Shown: positions 43,507 through 52,728 of the stretch, in pieces
Layout of the letters: every line of letters starts with the position of its first letter
Position numbering within the stretch: position 1 is the first letter of the stretch
Source: Bacillota bacterium
Lineage (GTDB): Bacteria; Bacillota; Clostridia; Tissierellales; Peptoniphilaceae
Reading direction: 5' to 3'
Assembly (NCBI GenBank): GCA_030532225.1
Contig: JAUNLQ010000001.1
Span: 186,001 to 250,000, forward strand
Length of the DNA: 64,000 bases
Notes under the pieces: generated by a model
The model's database searches: none
What the model was told of the DNA's origin: nothing
Seen by the model: the letters and a program-made list of their open reading frames with translations, nothing else
Position numbers and translations under genes: made by a program

Positions 43507-44190
43507 TTATTGGGCCAGCTTATAGCCTACTCCCCAAACTGTAATTATAATGTCTTGGCCACTGGCCTGTCTTAGTTTTTGGCGCAGGTGGGATATGTGG
43601 ACTGTTATGGCATTGTCCCCTTCTTGGTAGTCATAGCCCCATATAGAGTCATAAAGTCTGTCTCTAGAAAATACTGCCTTAGGGTCTTTTAAAAATTCGT
43701 AGAGGATTAAAAACTCTGTCTGGGTTAGGGACAGGGCCTGGCCTCCTACAAAGACTTCCATAGACTTTGGCTTAAGGACTATAGACTTATAGGTCAGACT
43801 TTCGTCTACTGGCCTTTCTTCTTGGAGACTAATTCTCCTAAGAAGGACCTTGATCCTAGCTAGAAGTTCTCTTTTTTCAAAGGGCTTGACCATATAGTCG
43901 TCTGCTCCCAAATCCAAGGCCTGAACCTTGTCGTCTAAGGCTGATTTTCCTGATAGGACAAGGATAGGGCTGTCCTTGTTTATTCTAAGTTGTCTTATTA
44001 TTTCTTCTCCACTTAAACCTGGTAACATTAGGTCTAAGATAAAAAGGTCTATTTCTTCTTTTAAATAAAACTTAGCCTCTGTGCCAGAAAAGGCCTGATA
44101 AATTATGTAGCCCTCTTCTTCTAAGTAGGACTTAATAAGATTGTTTATGGCTTCGTCATCTTCAACTACTAAAATTTTGTAAGTACGCAT
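43507..44190 (-). CDS. OmpR/PhoB-family response regulator (orphan)
   Basis: A 227-aa regulator. The receiver domain has acidic pocket EDDE (residues 10-13), phospho-acceptor Asp53 in FILDLMLPGLSG, the conserved Ser in PILVLSGKS and Lys in MVKPF. The C-terminal winged helix ends with HISHLRQKLRQ...VWGVGYKL. No histidine kinase gene adjoins it: neighbours are LCP and pyrG. Its type matches regulators of the ABC/kinase operon at 34.8-38.1 kb, which lacks one. Confidence 0.93.
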   Translation of the reverse strand: MRTYKILVVEDDEAINNLIKSYLEEEGYIIYQAFSGTEAKFYLKEEIDLFILDLMLPGLSGEEIIRQLRINKDSPILVLSGKSALDDKVQALDLGADDYMVKPFEKRELLARIKVLLRRISLQEERPVDESLTYKSIVLKPKSMEVFVGGQALSLTQTEFLILYEFLKDPKAVFSRDRLYDSIWGYDYQEGDNAITVHISHLRQKLRQASGQDIIITVWGVGYKLAQ

Positions 44191-44244
44191 AAATCCTCCT
44201 CTATTTGTTTCTAAGGCTATTATACTATATTTTCTCCTAAATCT

Positions 44245-44280
44245 AAAAAAAGACCACCAGCCCCAAGCCAGTGGTCAAAA
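44245..44280 (-). terminator. Terminator of pyrG
   Basis: On the minus strand GACCACTGG pairs with CTGGTGGTC and is followed by seven T residues. Confidence 0.85.
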
Positions 44281-44282
44281 TT

Positions 44283-45887
44283 TTATTTGTTAGATCTAAA
44301 AACTGTTGCAGCTTTTATAAAGCCTTTAAAAATCGGGTGAATGTTAGTTGGTCTATTTCTATATTCTGGGAAGAAGGAACAGGCCATATAAAAGTCCAGG
44401 TCCTTGTGTTCTATAAGTTCTACTAGATTTAGGTCTTTTTCTTCTCCACTTACTATTATGCCAGCTTCTGCAAAGGCTTGTTCATAGGCTCTGTTAAATT
44501 CTAATCTGTGATAGTGACGTTCTTCTACAGATTCTACTCCATAAAGGCTGTAGGCCTTAGTTCCTTCAACTAGGCTACATGTATAGTTACCAAGTCTTTC
44601 TCTACCTTGAGGGTCAAAGGAATTTTGTGGGCTAACTACATCTAAAATTGGATACTTGGTGTTGTTGTCCATTTGAGTTGAGTCTGCTCCTTGGTAGCCT
44701 AGCACATTTCTAGCTACTTCTATTAATGATATATTAAAGCCTAGGCCAATGCCTAAGTAAGGAATATTTTCTTGTCTAGCATATTGGGCTGCAAGGATAA
44801 GGCCGTCATTGCCTCTTTTGCCTGAGCCATTTGGTATAACTATGCCATCTAGGCCTTTTAAGATTTCTTTGTAGTTGTCTTGGTCTAGTTCTTCTGATTT
44901 TATTAGCTCTATGTCTACCCTGTAGCCTGAATCATAGCCTGCATCTTTAAGAGAGTTCATTACAGACAGGTAGGCATCTGGTAGTTCTGTATATTTTCCA
45001 ACTATACCTATGGTCAAAGGAAGGTTGGCGTTTTTGTACTTAGTTACCATGTCGTCCCAAACCTTGGCTTTTTCGCCCTTTGTTTCTAGCTTTAGCTTTT
45101 TCATTATATAGTTTGGTAGGCCTTGTTCTTCTAGGCTAAGTGGCACTTCATAGATTAAATCCACGTTTTTAGATTGAACTATGGCTTCAACTGGCACGTC
45201 ACAAAATAGGGAAATCTTTTCTTTTAGATCGTCTGTAAGTAAACCGTCAGACCTGGCTATAATTACGTCTGTTTTTATACCTAAACTCATTAGCTCCTTG
45301 TAGGAGTGCTGGGTTGGTTTAGTCTTTAGTTCTGTTGTTCCTGGTACTGCTGGCACCAAGGTTGTGTGGATGAAAAGCACATCTTCACTTTCGTTTTCTG
45401 AGTGAATTTGTCTAATGGCTTCTAAAAATGGTAGAGACTCTATGTCCCCAACTGTTCCACCGATTTCTGTAATTATTATATCTGCTTGAGATTGTTTTTG
45501 GGCAGAGTAAACTGCGTTTTTGATTTCGTCTGTTATATGAGGGATAACTTGGACTGTGGCTCCGTTATAGTCTCCTCTTTTTTCTTTTTTTAAGACGCTG
45601 TCATAGATTCTACCTGTTGTTACTGATGACTTTTGGGTTAGTTCTACGTCTATAAATCTTTCATAGTGGCCTAGGTCTAAGTCTGTCTTGGCTCCGTCCT
45701 TAGTTACAAAAACCTCTCCGTGTTGGTAAGGACTTAAAAGTCCAGGGTCAACATTTAAGTAGGGATCGAACTTTTGCATAAAAACAGAATATCCCCTATC
45801 TTTTAATAATCTACCAATACTTGCTGCTGAAATTCCCTTGCCTATGCCAGAAACAACTCCGCCAGTGACAAATATATATTTTGACAT
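44283..45887 (-). CDS. pyrG: CTP synthase with degenerate glutaminase active site
   Basis: A 534-aa CTP synthase (UTP + ATP + nitrogen donor to CTP). The synthase half is recognisable (GGVVSGIGKGISAAS, FDPYLNVDPG, HGEVFVTKDGAKTDLDLGHYERF, ITEIGGTVGDIESLPF), with Lys67 where DGAETD usually has Glu. The class I glutamine amidotransferase half keeps its fold and length but has lost catalytic residues. Canonical GICLGMQ reads GIGLGFN (Cys to Gly381) and QFHPEF reads SFFPEY (His to Phe506; Glu508 kept). PGGFGxRG reads PNGSGKRG and ERHRHRYE reads ERHYHRLE. I infer it cannot use glutamine and depends on free ammonia. Monocistronic, good RBS. Confidence 0.93.
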   Translation of the reverse strand: MSKYIFVTGGVVSGIGKGISAASIGRLLKDRGYSVFMQKFDPYLNVDPGLLSPYQHGEVFVTKDGAKTDLDLGHYERFIDVELTQKSSVTTGRIYDSVLKKEKRGDYNGATVQVIPHITDEIKNAVYSAQKQSQADIIITEIGGTVGDIESLPFLEAIRQIHSENESEDVLFIHTTLVPAVPGTTELKTKPTQHSYKELMSLGIKTDVIIARSDGLLTDDLKEKISLFCDVPVEAIVQSKNVDLIYEVPLSLEEQGLPNYIMKKLKLETKGEKAKVWDDMVTKYKNANLPLTIGIVGKYTELPDAYLSVMNSLKDAGYDSGYRVDIELIKSEELDQDNYKEILKGLDGIVIPNGSGKRGNDGLILAAQYARQENIPYLGIGLGFNISLIEVARNVLGYQGADSTQMDNNTKYPILDVVSPQNSFDPQGRERLGNYTCSLVEGTKAYSLYGVESVEERHYHRLEFNRAYEQAFAEAGIIVSGEEKDLNLVELIEHKDLDFYMACSFFPEYRNRPTNIHPIFKGFIKAATVFRSNK

Positions 45888-45977
45888 TTTTCCTCCTTAT
45901 CAACTTATTTTCTAATTAACTCATAATCTTTATTATATCACAGCTTAGACCCTTGTAGAAAAAAATTTGTGGATAAA

Positions 45978-46018
45978 TAAAAAAAGCTCCACTTTTTCCT
46001 AAGGAAAGATAGGAGCTT
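45978..46018 (-). terminator. Terminator of surE
   Basis: On the minus strand AGCTCC pairs with GGAGCT around an inner TTTCC/GGAAA stem and is followed by TTTTTTT. Confidence 0.8.
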
Positions 46019-46022
46019 AACT

Positions 46023-46769
46023 TTATTTTACTGCCAAAAACTTGTTCATTAGGTCTTGGTCCTTATAAATATATTTTATTGGTGTTACTGTAATATAGCC
46101 TTGGGATAAAAGCTTTTGGTCAGCTCCATCCTTTAGGTCTATTGGCTTTCTGTCCTTCAAAAAAACATGGCTAATTTCTTCTGAAATTATTTCTTGCCTA
46201 AATCTATCGTGAATAAGATCTCCTAGCTCACAAACCTTGATGCCCTTTATTTCTTCTTCTGCAAGTTTTGGGATGTTTATGTTAAGGACCATTGGCTGGC
46301 CTAGAACTAGGTCCTTATATTTGGAAAAAATTCCTGGCACAAAGGAAGCAGCTGTCTTAAAATCACTGGACCCTTCCTTGAATTGGGTGGATACTGCCAC
46401 TCCTGAAAGTCCATGAAGGTTGGCTTCTGCACAGGCTGAAACTGTTCCTGAATATTTTATGTCTGCTCCTGCATTGTAGCCCTTGTTTATACCTGAAAAG
46501 ACCAGGTCCACATCCTTGTGCAAAAGGGCCAGGCCAACTCTTACACAGTCTGCTGGCGTTCCACTTACTGAATAGGAAATGTTTTTTAGGCCTTCAAGTT
46601 GGACCTTTTTGATTTCTAAGTGATTTCTAATTGTAATAGCATGGGATGTTGCACTTTTTTCTGAATCTGGTGCAACTACATAGACTTGGTGGTTTTTCTC
46701 TAATTCTAGGGCCAAAAGCCTTAGGCCTTCTGAGAAGATACCATCGTCATTGGTAAGCAATATTTTCAT
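46023..46769 (-). CDS. surE: 5'/3'-nucleotidase SurE
   Basis: A 248-aa SurE-family nucleoside-monophosphate phosphatase. Metal-binding residues are in LLTNDDGI (residues 4-11), and the core motifs SATSHAITIR, GTPADCVRVGL and FSGINKGYNAG are intact. It overlaps the upstream MBL hydrolase gene by 4 nt. Confidence 0.94.
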   Translation of the reverse strand: MKILLTNDDGIFSEGLRLLALELEKNHQVYVVAPDSEKSATSHAITIRNHLEIKKVQLEGLKNISYSVSGTPADCVRVGLALLHKDVDLVFSGINKGYNAGADIKYSGTVSACAEANLHGLSGVAVSTQFKEGSSDFKTAASFVPGIFSKYKDLVLGQPMVLNINIPKLAEEEIKGIKVCELGDLIHDRFRQEIISEEISHVFLKDRKPIDLKDGADQKLLSQGYITVTPIKYIYKDQDLMNKFLAVK

Positions 46770-47578
46770 TTGTCCCCCTTAAGATTATAAAATTTAGAAG
46801 CCTGGGACCTGGGAGCTATTTCCAAGTCCACTACTCCTGGGTCAATTATTAAGTTTTTTTCTTCTATGGTTTTTTTCATGTTGTTAAAGGCCAAGTCTCT
46901 AGTGTTGTTTTCAATAGATAGGTGAGACAAGACAAGGGCTTCTCCCTGACCCTTTAAAATCTCCCTAGCCACTTGAGAACAGTTGTCGTTGGACAAATGG
47001 CCCCTTGTTGATAGGACCCTTTGTTTAAGAGGCCAAGAATAAGGTCCTGCCTTTAACATATCTACGTCATGGTTAGACTCTAAAAAATATAGGTCTGAAT
47101 CTTTTATTGCATCTATAATTTCCTGACCAACCCAACCAGTGTCTGTAATAAGAGAAATCTTAGATTTTTCATCTGCCAGGGTGTAGCCATTTGGATTGGC
47201 TGCATCGTGGAAGGTTGGAACAGGTCTTATGAAAATGTCCTTAAAATAAAAGGGCTGGTCTATGGAAAACTCTTTTACATTTTTCATTTCTAGCTTGCCT
47301 AAAGAATCTTTCATAGCCTGCCAGGTCTGTCCATTGGCATAGATTGGTAGGTCTAGCTTTCTAGACAAGATGCCAACTCCGTGAATATGGTCCCTGTGTT
47401 CATGGGTCACAAAGATAGCATCAAGATCTTCTGGTCTTACTCCAATTGACTTTAAAAGATTTATAATAGCCTTGCCAGATAGGCCTGCATCTATTAGAAT
47501 TTTTCCATGATCTGATTCTATATACTGGCAGTTGCCTGATGAGCCACTGGCCAGTGAACAAAATTTAATTTCAATCAC
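46766..47578 (-). CDS. MBL-fold metallohydrolase, YycJ/WalJ-like
   Basis: A 270-aa metallo-beta-lactamase-fold protein with the dinuclear metal motif FVTHEHRDHIHG (residues about 57-68), an Asp in LITDTGW and a later His in VLSHLSIENN. The N-terminal CSLASGSSGNCQYIES is typical of YycJ/WalJ, an exonuclease-like protein linked to DNA repair and cell-wall signalling in Bacillales. The walKR genes are not present here. It overlaps surE by 4 nt and follows the MATE gene by 13 nt. Confidence 0.88.
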   Translation of the reverse strand: MIEIKFCSLASGSSGNCQYIESDHGKILIDAGLSGKAIINLLKSIGVRPEDLDAIFVTHEHRDHIHGVGILSRKLDLPIYANGQTWQAMKDSLGKLEMKNVKEFSIDQPFYFKDIFIRPVPTFHDAANPNGYTLADEKSKISLITDTGWVGQEIIDAIKDSDLYFLESNHDVDMLKAGPYSWPLKQRVLSTRGHLSNDNCSQVAREILKGQGEALVLSHLSIENNTRDLAFNNMKKTIEEKNLIIDPGVVDLEIAPRSQASKFYNLKGDK

Positions 47579-47591
47579 CTCTTAGTTTTCA

Positions 47592-48929
47592 CTAAACAAT
47601 TATACCCTTGGTCTTCCATTTACCTGATTTGTAACGGCCAAACACATAGGCAGCTCCTAGGACCCAACCAATGGCAGATCCGTACCAAACACTGCTAATT
47701 CCCAGTATTGGATTTAAGCTGTAAGCAAAGATTACCCTAGATCCAATGGAAACTAAGGATCCGTACAGGGAGTGCATGTTGTCTCCAGCCCCTCTTAGTA
47801 GACCAGAAATATTATTTAAAAAGCCTAGGAAAATGTAAAAAGGAACTAAATCTCTAAGCATCCTAGCTCCAATTCTTATAGATTCTCCAGTTTGGGTTTT
47901 TATAAAAATAGCAATTAATTCTTCTGCAAAGATCCAAACTATAGGTAGGGTAATAGCTGAAATCAAAACTAAAAGTCTGGCTGCAACTGAAAGGCCTTGG
48001 CCTACTCTCTTGTATTCCTTGGCTCCAATATTTTGGCCAGAATAGTTAGAAAGGGCCACCCCTACATTCATATAAGGTAGGACTATAAAGGAGTCGATTC
48101 TAATTGCTGAAGAATAACCTGCTGCAGAATAAACTCCATAGCCGTTAATAAGGCTTTGAACTAAAATATTACCAATGGCAATTACTGACATTTGGAAGGC
48201 TGAAGGTAGTCCATATCTTAAGACCATCTTAAACTTCTTGTGACGGTACTTGTAGTGTTGTCTTTCAAGATGCAAAAGTGGTAGCTTGTGTTTAATGTAA
48301 ATCAAACAGAACAAGGAAGAAAATCCTTGGGAAATTATAGTTGCTAGGGCTGCTCCCCTAGTTCCCATAGAAAAGTTAATAATAAATACTAGGTCTAGGA
48401 TAATATTTAAGCCAGCTGAAATAGCCAAGAAAAGCAAGGGACTTTTAGTATCTCCAACTGCCCTTAAAATAGCTGAATATAAGTTAAACATCAAGGTGAA
48501 AACTGTTCCAGCAAAATAAATTTTCAAATAGCCTGAAGCATGGTCAAAGGCTTCAGCTGGAGTATGCATAGCCCTTAAAATAATATCTGTTCCAAAAATA
48601 CCTATAAGGGTTACAGCTATAGTTATAAAGGCCAGACTCACTATAGAAGTTCCTATAGAGTCCTTCATGTTCTTGTAGTCCTTGGCACCAAAATATTGGC
48701 TAACTATAATAGAAAGGCCTGCTGCTGTACCAATAACTACTGATGACAGGAAAAAAATAATTGGCATTGATATACCAACTCCTGCAAGGCCAGCTTCTCC
48801 AACATAATTTCCTACTATTAATGCGTCTACTGTATTATATAAAAGTTGTAAAATTGCCGATAAAATTTGGGGAACGGCTAAAGCCAAAATAAGCTTTAAG
48901 GGATCTCCCTTAGTTAAATCTCTTTCCAT
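47592..48929 (-). CDS. MATE-family efflux transporter
   Basis: A 445-aa multidrug and toxin extrusion protein with twelve predicted spans. The N-terminal FSLAVPQILSAILQ-like segment here reads LALAVPQILSAILQLLYNTVDALIVG, and the second half has the internal repeat AFQMSVIAIGNILVQSLINGYG. It exports cationic compounds using Na+ or H+ gradients. An extended -10 (GGCTATAAT) lies upstream. Confidence 0.92.
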   Translation of the reverse strand: MERDLTKGDPLKLILALAVPQILSAILQLLYNTVDALIVGNYVGEAGLAGVGISMPIIFFLSSVVIGTAAGLSIIVSQYFGAKDYKNMKDSIGTSIVSLAFITIAVTLIGIFGTDIILRAMHTPAEAFDHASGYLKIYFAGTVFTLMFNLYSAILRAVGDTKSPLLFLAISAGLNIILDLVFIINFSMGTRGAALATIISQGFSSLFCLIYIKHKLPLLHLERQHYKYRHKKFKMVLRYGLPSAFQMSVIAIGNILVQSLINGYGVYSAAGYSSAIRIDSFIVLPYMNVGVALSNYSGQNIGAKEYKRVGQGLSVAARLLVLISAITLPIVWIFAEELIAIFIKTQTGESIRIGARMLRDLVPFYIFLGFLNNISGLLRGAGDNMHSLYGSLVSIGSRVIFAYSLNPILGISSVWYGSAIGWVLGAAYVFGRYKSGKWKTKGIIV

Positions 48930-49007
48930 ACTTTTCCTTTCTAATTTTTCTTACCTATTTATTATAGCCTATAAGTAAGCTATTTAAAATAAGTGATTAA
49001 ATCTTAA

Positions 49008-49032
49008 CAAAAAAACAGAGCATTGCTGCTCT
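49008..49032 (-). terminator. Terminator of the SLH protein gene
   Basis: On the minus strand AGAGCA and TGCTCT pair around GCAA and are followed by GTTTTTTTG; the stem overlaps the stop codon. Confidence 0.75.
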
Positions 49033-49693
49033 ATTCATAAAGGCCCCTAGGACCAAATTTTATTTCTGAGTCTACTAAATAGCTAGGCTTTAGGTCTTTA
49101 AACTTGTCCATGGTCAAATAAATAATCTTACTTACTTCTCCTCTAGTTATTTCTTGGTCTGGCTTAAAGTTTCCATCTGGAAAGCCTTGGATAATATTTA
49201 AGTCTACCAAAGTTCCCACATAGCCCTTAGTGTCCTCTTTTATTAAGTTTTTGTCCTTAAAATCCTTAATCTTGTCAGGCTCTTCCTCTAGTTTATAAAC
49301 TAGGCCTAGGATTTTTACTACTTCTTGTCTAGAAATATATCTATTTGGATTTAGATTTCCTGTTGTTGGTATAATGTAGCCTGCCTTGATTCCCCTTGCT
49401 ACCTCATCATAAAACCAGTCACTTTTCTTTACATCAGAAAAAGACACAGCATAGCTTTTATTGTAGCCTACCAAGGAATTTATAAGCCTGTAATACTCAG
49501 CCCTGGTAATATTATTATCTGGCCTAAAGCTTCCGTCCTCGTAACCTGAAACAAGGTTTTTTTCTGCTAGAAAATCCACATATTCAACTGACCAATGCTT
49601 GTCCATGTCAGTAAAAGCATAGGTCTTATTGGGGTTTATCATTATTAATGCAAGTAACATTAGAAAAATCAAAGGCAACCTTTTTATTTTCAT
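49031..49693 (-). CDS. Secreted protein made of three S-layer homology (SLH) domains
   Basis: A 220-aa exported protein: signal peptide (residues 1-26, cleavage after TYA), then three SLH domains. These start at FTDMDKHWSVEYVDFLAEKNLVSGYEDG, FSDVKKSDWFYDEVARGIKAG and YVGTLVDLNIIQGFPDGNFKP, each followed by the ITRAE/ISRQE/ITRGE helix. Three SLH domains normally anchor proteins to pyruvylated wall polymers, but here there is no other domain beyond a 25-residue tail. It may be a minimal wall-binding protein or part of an S-layer-like coat. Confidence 0.9.
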   Translation of the reverse strand: MKIKRLPLIFLMLLALIMINPNKTYAFTDMDKHWSVEYVDFLAEKNLVSGYEDGSFRPDNNITRAEYYRLINSLVGYNKSYAVSFSDVKKSDWFYDEVARGIKAGYIIPTTGNLNPNRYISRQEVVKILGLVYKLEEEPDKIKDFKDKNLIKEDTKGYVGTLVDLNIIQGFPDGNFKPDQEITRGEVSKIIYLTMDKFKDLKPSYLVDSEIKFGPRGLYE

Positions 49694-49807
49694 ACTATCA
49701 CCCTTGTAATTCTTAGTTGACTTTATTATAACCTATAAGGTCTCTTAGATTTTTACTATATTATTACATTTTTTTCTGTTCATATTTAAGACCAGAAATT
49801 TTTCTCC

Positions 49808-49846
49808 AAAAAAATCCCAAAAACCATTTTTAGGTCCTTGGGATTT
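49808..49846 (-). terminator. Terminator of the S9 peptidase gene
   Basis: On the minus strand AAATCCCAA pairs with TTGGGATTT and is followed by TTTTTGG. Confidence 0.75.
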
Positions 49847-49852
49847 GCATTT

Positions 49853-51853
49853 TTATTTTATTTTTCTTTGGAACCAGTCTGCTATAGCCTTAAGTCTTTC
49901 TATTCTTTGTTTTGGTCTTCCTGTCCTTGAAAGGTTGTGGTTTTCTCCCCTAAGCATTAGCATTTCAGCATCAACACCAAAATATTTTAAGGCTGTGTAG
50001 AACTGATAGCCTTGGTCCACATCACAACGGAAGTCTTCTTCAGAATGGATAATCAAAGTTGGAGTCTTAACTTGGTCAGCATATTTCAGTGGAGAATTGT
50101 CCCAAATCTTTTCTATGTCTTCCCAAGGTGTAAACCCTACTTGGTCCTTTACAAAGAAGTAACCAATGTCAGTTGTGGCAAACTTTGAAACCCAGTTGGA
50201 AATGGATCTTTGAGTAACAGCTGCCTTAAAAAGATCTGTATGGCCTACAATCCAGTTGGTCATATAGCCTCCATAGGAACCACCAGTTACTCCAAGTCTG
50301 TCCTCGTCAATAAAGTCGTATTTCTTAACCATTTCTCTAGTAAAGTACATCAAGTCTTCATAGTCAATAGAGCCGTACTTGCCCCTAATGTCAGAGAAGT
50401 CAAAGCCCCTGCCATCTGAACCCCTAGGGTTGGTATATATTACTACATAGCCTAAGTTGGCCAGGTACTGCATTTCTGAAAAGAAAATTGAACCAAAGGC
50501 AGTCTTAGGTCCACCGTGGATTTCTAAGATAGTCTTGTATTTCTTTCCTGGCTCAAAGCCTATTGGTTTCATAATATAAGACTGCAGAATAAGACCATTG
50601 TGGTCAACTTCAACATATTCAGGCTGAGAAATTTCATAGTCTTCTAGGATTTTGTCATTAAAAGAAGTTAGTTTTTCTTCCTTGCCATCTACAAAAGCAT
50701 AAAGCTCTTGCAGCCTATTTTCCCTAAAGGCAACAGAATAAATTTCCCCTTGGTCGCCAAAGACGAAGCCGTCAGTGGACCCTGGAATATCCATTTCAAG
50801 ACGGTAGTCTCCATTTACATCTATAGAATAAAGCTTAGCATCTACACCTTGAACAGAAGTAAAGTAGAATCTGTCCTTATAAACAGCCTTGTTTTCAGTG
50901 CCATATAATCTAGCATCTGTATTTATGTCGTTGAAAACAGAAATATCCAGGCCTTGAGGATTGATGTTTTTAAGTTGGCCATCTTTTAAGATATAAAAGT
51001 TTACTGATCCATTAATGCCTTGGACTGAAAGGTCGCCGCCAACAAGGAAGATTTGTCCACCAAGCTCATTTACATAAGATAGGGAAATATTTTCATCAAC
51101 AAAAAGCTCTGTAAAGCTGTAGTTCTTTAGGTCAAAATAACCAAGCTTGTCAAATAAAACCATCTTAGGGCTGTAGTCAGAATAAATAACATAGGCCCTG
51201 TCTCCTACAAGTTCAAAGCTAGAAACATTCATGTCATCTGGAGAAATTCTAATGGTCCTATCTTCATCAAGCTTGTAAATATAAAGGCCAGTAAGGTCTC
51301 CATCAACAAAGCCAGCTCCATTAAACCAAAATGGAATTTGAGACAGTCTTTCATAGGCCTTTTCTTCTTCTAAAAACTTGGCCCCTTCTTCAATTTTCTT
51401 GGCCTTGTCTTCTGCATCTTGGATATCAAAAAGATTAGGCTTTTTCTTGTTAGTAGTAGCTGTAAAAATATAGGTATTGTCGTCTAATTTTTTAAACTTG
51501 CCAGCTTCTAGAGGCAGGCTGAAAATCTTTTGGGCTTCACCACCATCAAGGCTTAGCTTGTACATGTTAGAAGCCTTAAAGCCCTTGTCAGCCAGGTCCT
51601 TTTCTTCCTTGGTCCTTTGGGCCTTAAAAACTAGCTGGTCATCTATAAGATAAAAACTAGGGACCTTGTTGTCAGCAGTCATTTGTTTCAAGGTCTTAGT
51701 ATCTAAATTATAGGTGAAAATATTAGAGTCATAATTATTTTCTTCTTCATTGCCTTGAGATACAACAAAGGCCAGGGTGTTTTTTTCCTTAATATATTTT
51801 AAGTTAGAAATATACTTGTATTCTAGTAGCGTTTTTAAATTGATTCCTGTCAT
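49853..51853 (-). CDS. S9 family peptidase (acylaminoacyl/prolyl oligopeptidase type)
   Basis: A 666-aa cytoplasmic serine peptidase. The N-terminal about 390 residues form a beta-propeller that limits access to oligopeptides; the C-terminal alpha/beta-hydrolase carries the nucleophile Ser in GVTGGSYGGYMTNW, an oxyanion motif EIHGGPKTAFG, Asp in HSEEDFRCDV and His in RGENHNLSRTG. It would degrade short peptides for amino-acid fermentation. It follows the rhodanese-like lipoprotein gene by 18 nt. Confidence 0.94.
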   Translation of the reverse strand: MTGINLKTLLEYKYISNLKYIKEKNTLAFVVSQGNEEENNYDSNIFTYNLDTKTLKQMTADNKVPSFYLIDDQLVFKAQRTKEEKDLADKGFKASNMYKLSLDGGEAQKIFSLPLEAGKFKKLDDNTYIFTATTNKKKPNLFDIQDAEDKAKKIEEGAKFLEEEKAYERLSQIPFWFNGAGFVDGDLTGLYIYKLDEDRTIRISPDDMNVSSFELVGDRAYVIYSDYSPKMVLFDKLGYFDLKNYSFTELFVDENISLSYVNELGGQIFLVGGDLSVQGINGSVNFYILKDGQLKNINPQGLDISVFNDINTDARLYGTENKAVYKDRFYFTSVQGVDAKLYSIDVNGDYRLEMDIPGSTDGFVFGDQGEIYSVAFRENRLQELYAFVDGKEEKLTSFNDKILEDYEISQPEYVEVDHNGLILQSYIMKPIGFEPGKKYKTILEIHGGPKTAFGSIFFSEMQYLANLGYVVIYTNPRGSDGRGFDFSDIRGKYGSIDYEDLMYFTREMVKKYDFIDEDRLGVTGGSYGGYMTNWIVGHTDLFKAAVTQRSISNWVSKFATTDIGYFFVKDQVGFTPWEDIEKIWDNSPLKYADQVKTPTLIIHSEEDFRCDVDQGYQFYTALKYFGVDAEMLMLRGENHNLSRTGRPKQRIERLKAIADWFQRKIK

Positions 51854-51871
51854 TACAGCCTCCTTAAGTGT

Positions 51872-52486
51872 CTATTGTTCTAATTTGTGGGCATAGGCTT
51901 TTATATCACCTAGGTCAAATACCAACTTGTAGCCTTGGCTAACTAAGGCCTTGGCCCCATCTCTGGACATAGCTTGGCCCTTGCCATAAACAAAGATTAG
52001 CTGGTCCTTTCTCAGTAGGTCAGAAAAATCTTCTCCTGCCTGAATATCATCTAGGCTAAGGTTTATAGCATCTGGCACATGACCTTGGTCATAGTCTTCT
52101 TTTGGTCTTAGGTCTACTGTAATAGATTCACTGCCATAAAGACCTAAAATAGACCCTGCCCTTACAAAGGACATATTCAAATATTCAAATTTTCCCAGGT
52201 CTTCTGAAATGGATTTTATAGAGAAAGATGGGGGCGTTGTTGAATAAAGTTCATCAGCAACTAAGATAGAGTAGTTTTGGCCAAAGCTTAAACCAGAATG
52301 GTCAGTCTTGTTAGTGGCCATAATCAAATCACCAGGCACAAAGTTTTCTGACTTCTTACTAACAATGAAACCTCCGTCTCCAATATAATAGGCCTCGATT
52401 CTTCCAGCCTCAGTAGCATTACAAGCCACTAAGAAGATCATTAGAAAGAGACCTAGAACCATAAATTTTCCAAATTTGTTTTTCAT
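51872..52486 (-). CDS. Rhodanese-like lipoprotein lacking the catalytic Cys
   Basis: A 204-aa protein with a lipoprotein signal (residues 1-21, Cys22 in FLVAC) and a C-terminal rhodanese-homology domain (residues about 110-200) with VDLRPKEDYDQGHVPDAINL. At the active-site loop, where VxYCxxG would be expected, it reads FVYGKGQAMS, so Gly168 replaces the persulfide Cys. It is therefore probably a binding rather than sulfur-transfer protein on the outer face of the membrane. The middle region (about 30-105) is unassigned. Confidence 0.75.
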   Translation of the reverse strand: MKNKFGKFMVLGLFLMIFLVACNATEAGRIEAYYIGDGGFIVSKKSENFVPGDLIMATNKTDHSGLSFGQNYSILVADELYSTTPPSFSIKSISEDLGKFEYLNMSFVRAGSILGLYGSESITVDLRPKEDYDQGHVPDAINLSLDDIQAGEDFSDLLRKDQLIFVYGKGQAMSRDGAKALVSQGYKLVFDLGDIKAYAHKLEQ

Positions 52487-52652
52487 AAATCACCTTTTCT
52501 TCCCCATCTATAATAACCTGAAAAAAGATATTTGTTAAGCCTAAAGAAAGGAATATAGGCCTTTTGTTGGGAATTTGTTTTATATTCTTATTGTCATAAA
52601 GTAGCCTCTATAGATTTTTCCAAATTCATACAGTATAATTTATTAAAATAGC

Positions 52653-52690
52653 AAGGGCTATGAGTTCATATGCCCATAGCCCTTTAATTT
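52653..52690. terminator. Terminator after the DUF4143 ATPase gene
   Basis: A 10-bp stem AAGGGCTATG/CATAGCCCTT (52653-52662 and 52675-52684). The plus strand is followed by TAATTTTT; on the minus strand it follows the ATPase stop but the T-run is poor. Confidence 0.6.
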
Positions 52691-52728
52691 TTCTACCTTG
52701 CCCTATAATTCAATGACTATTTTATTTC

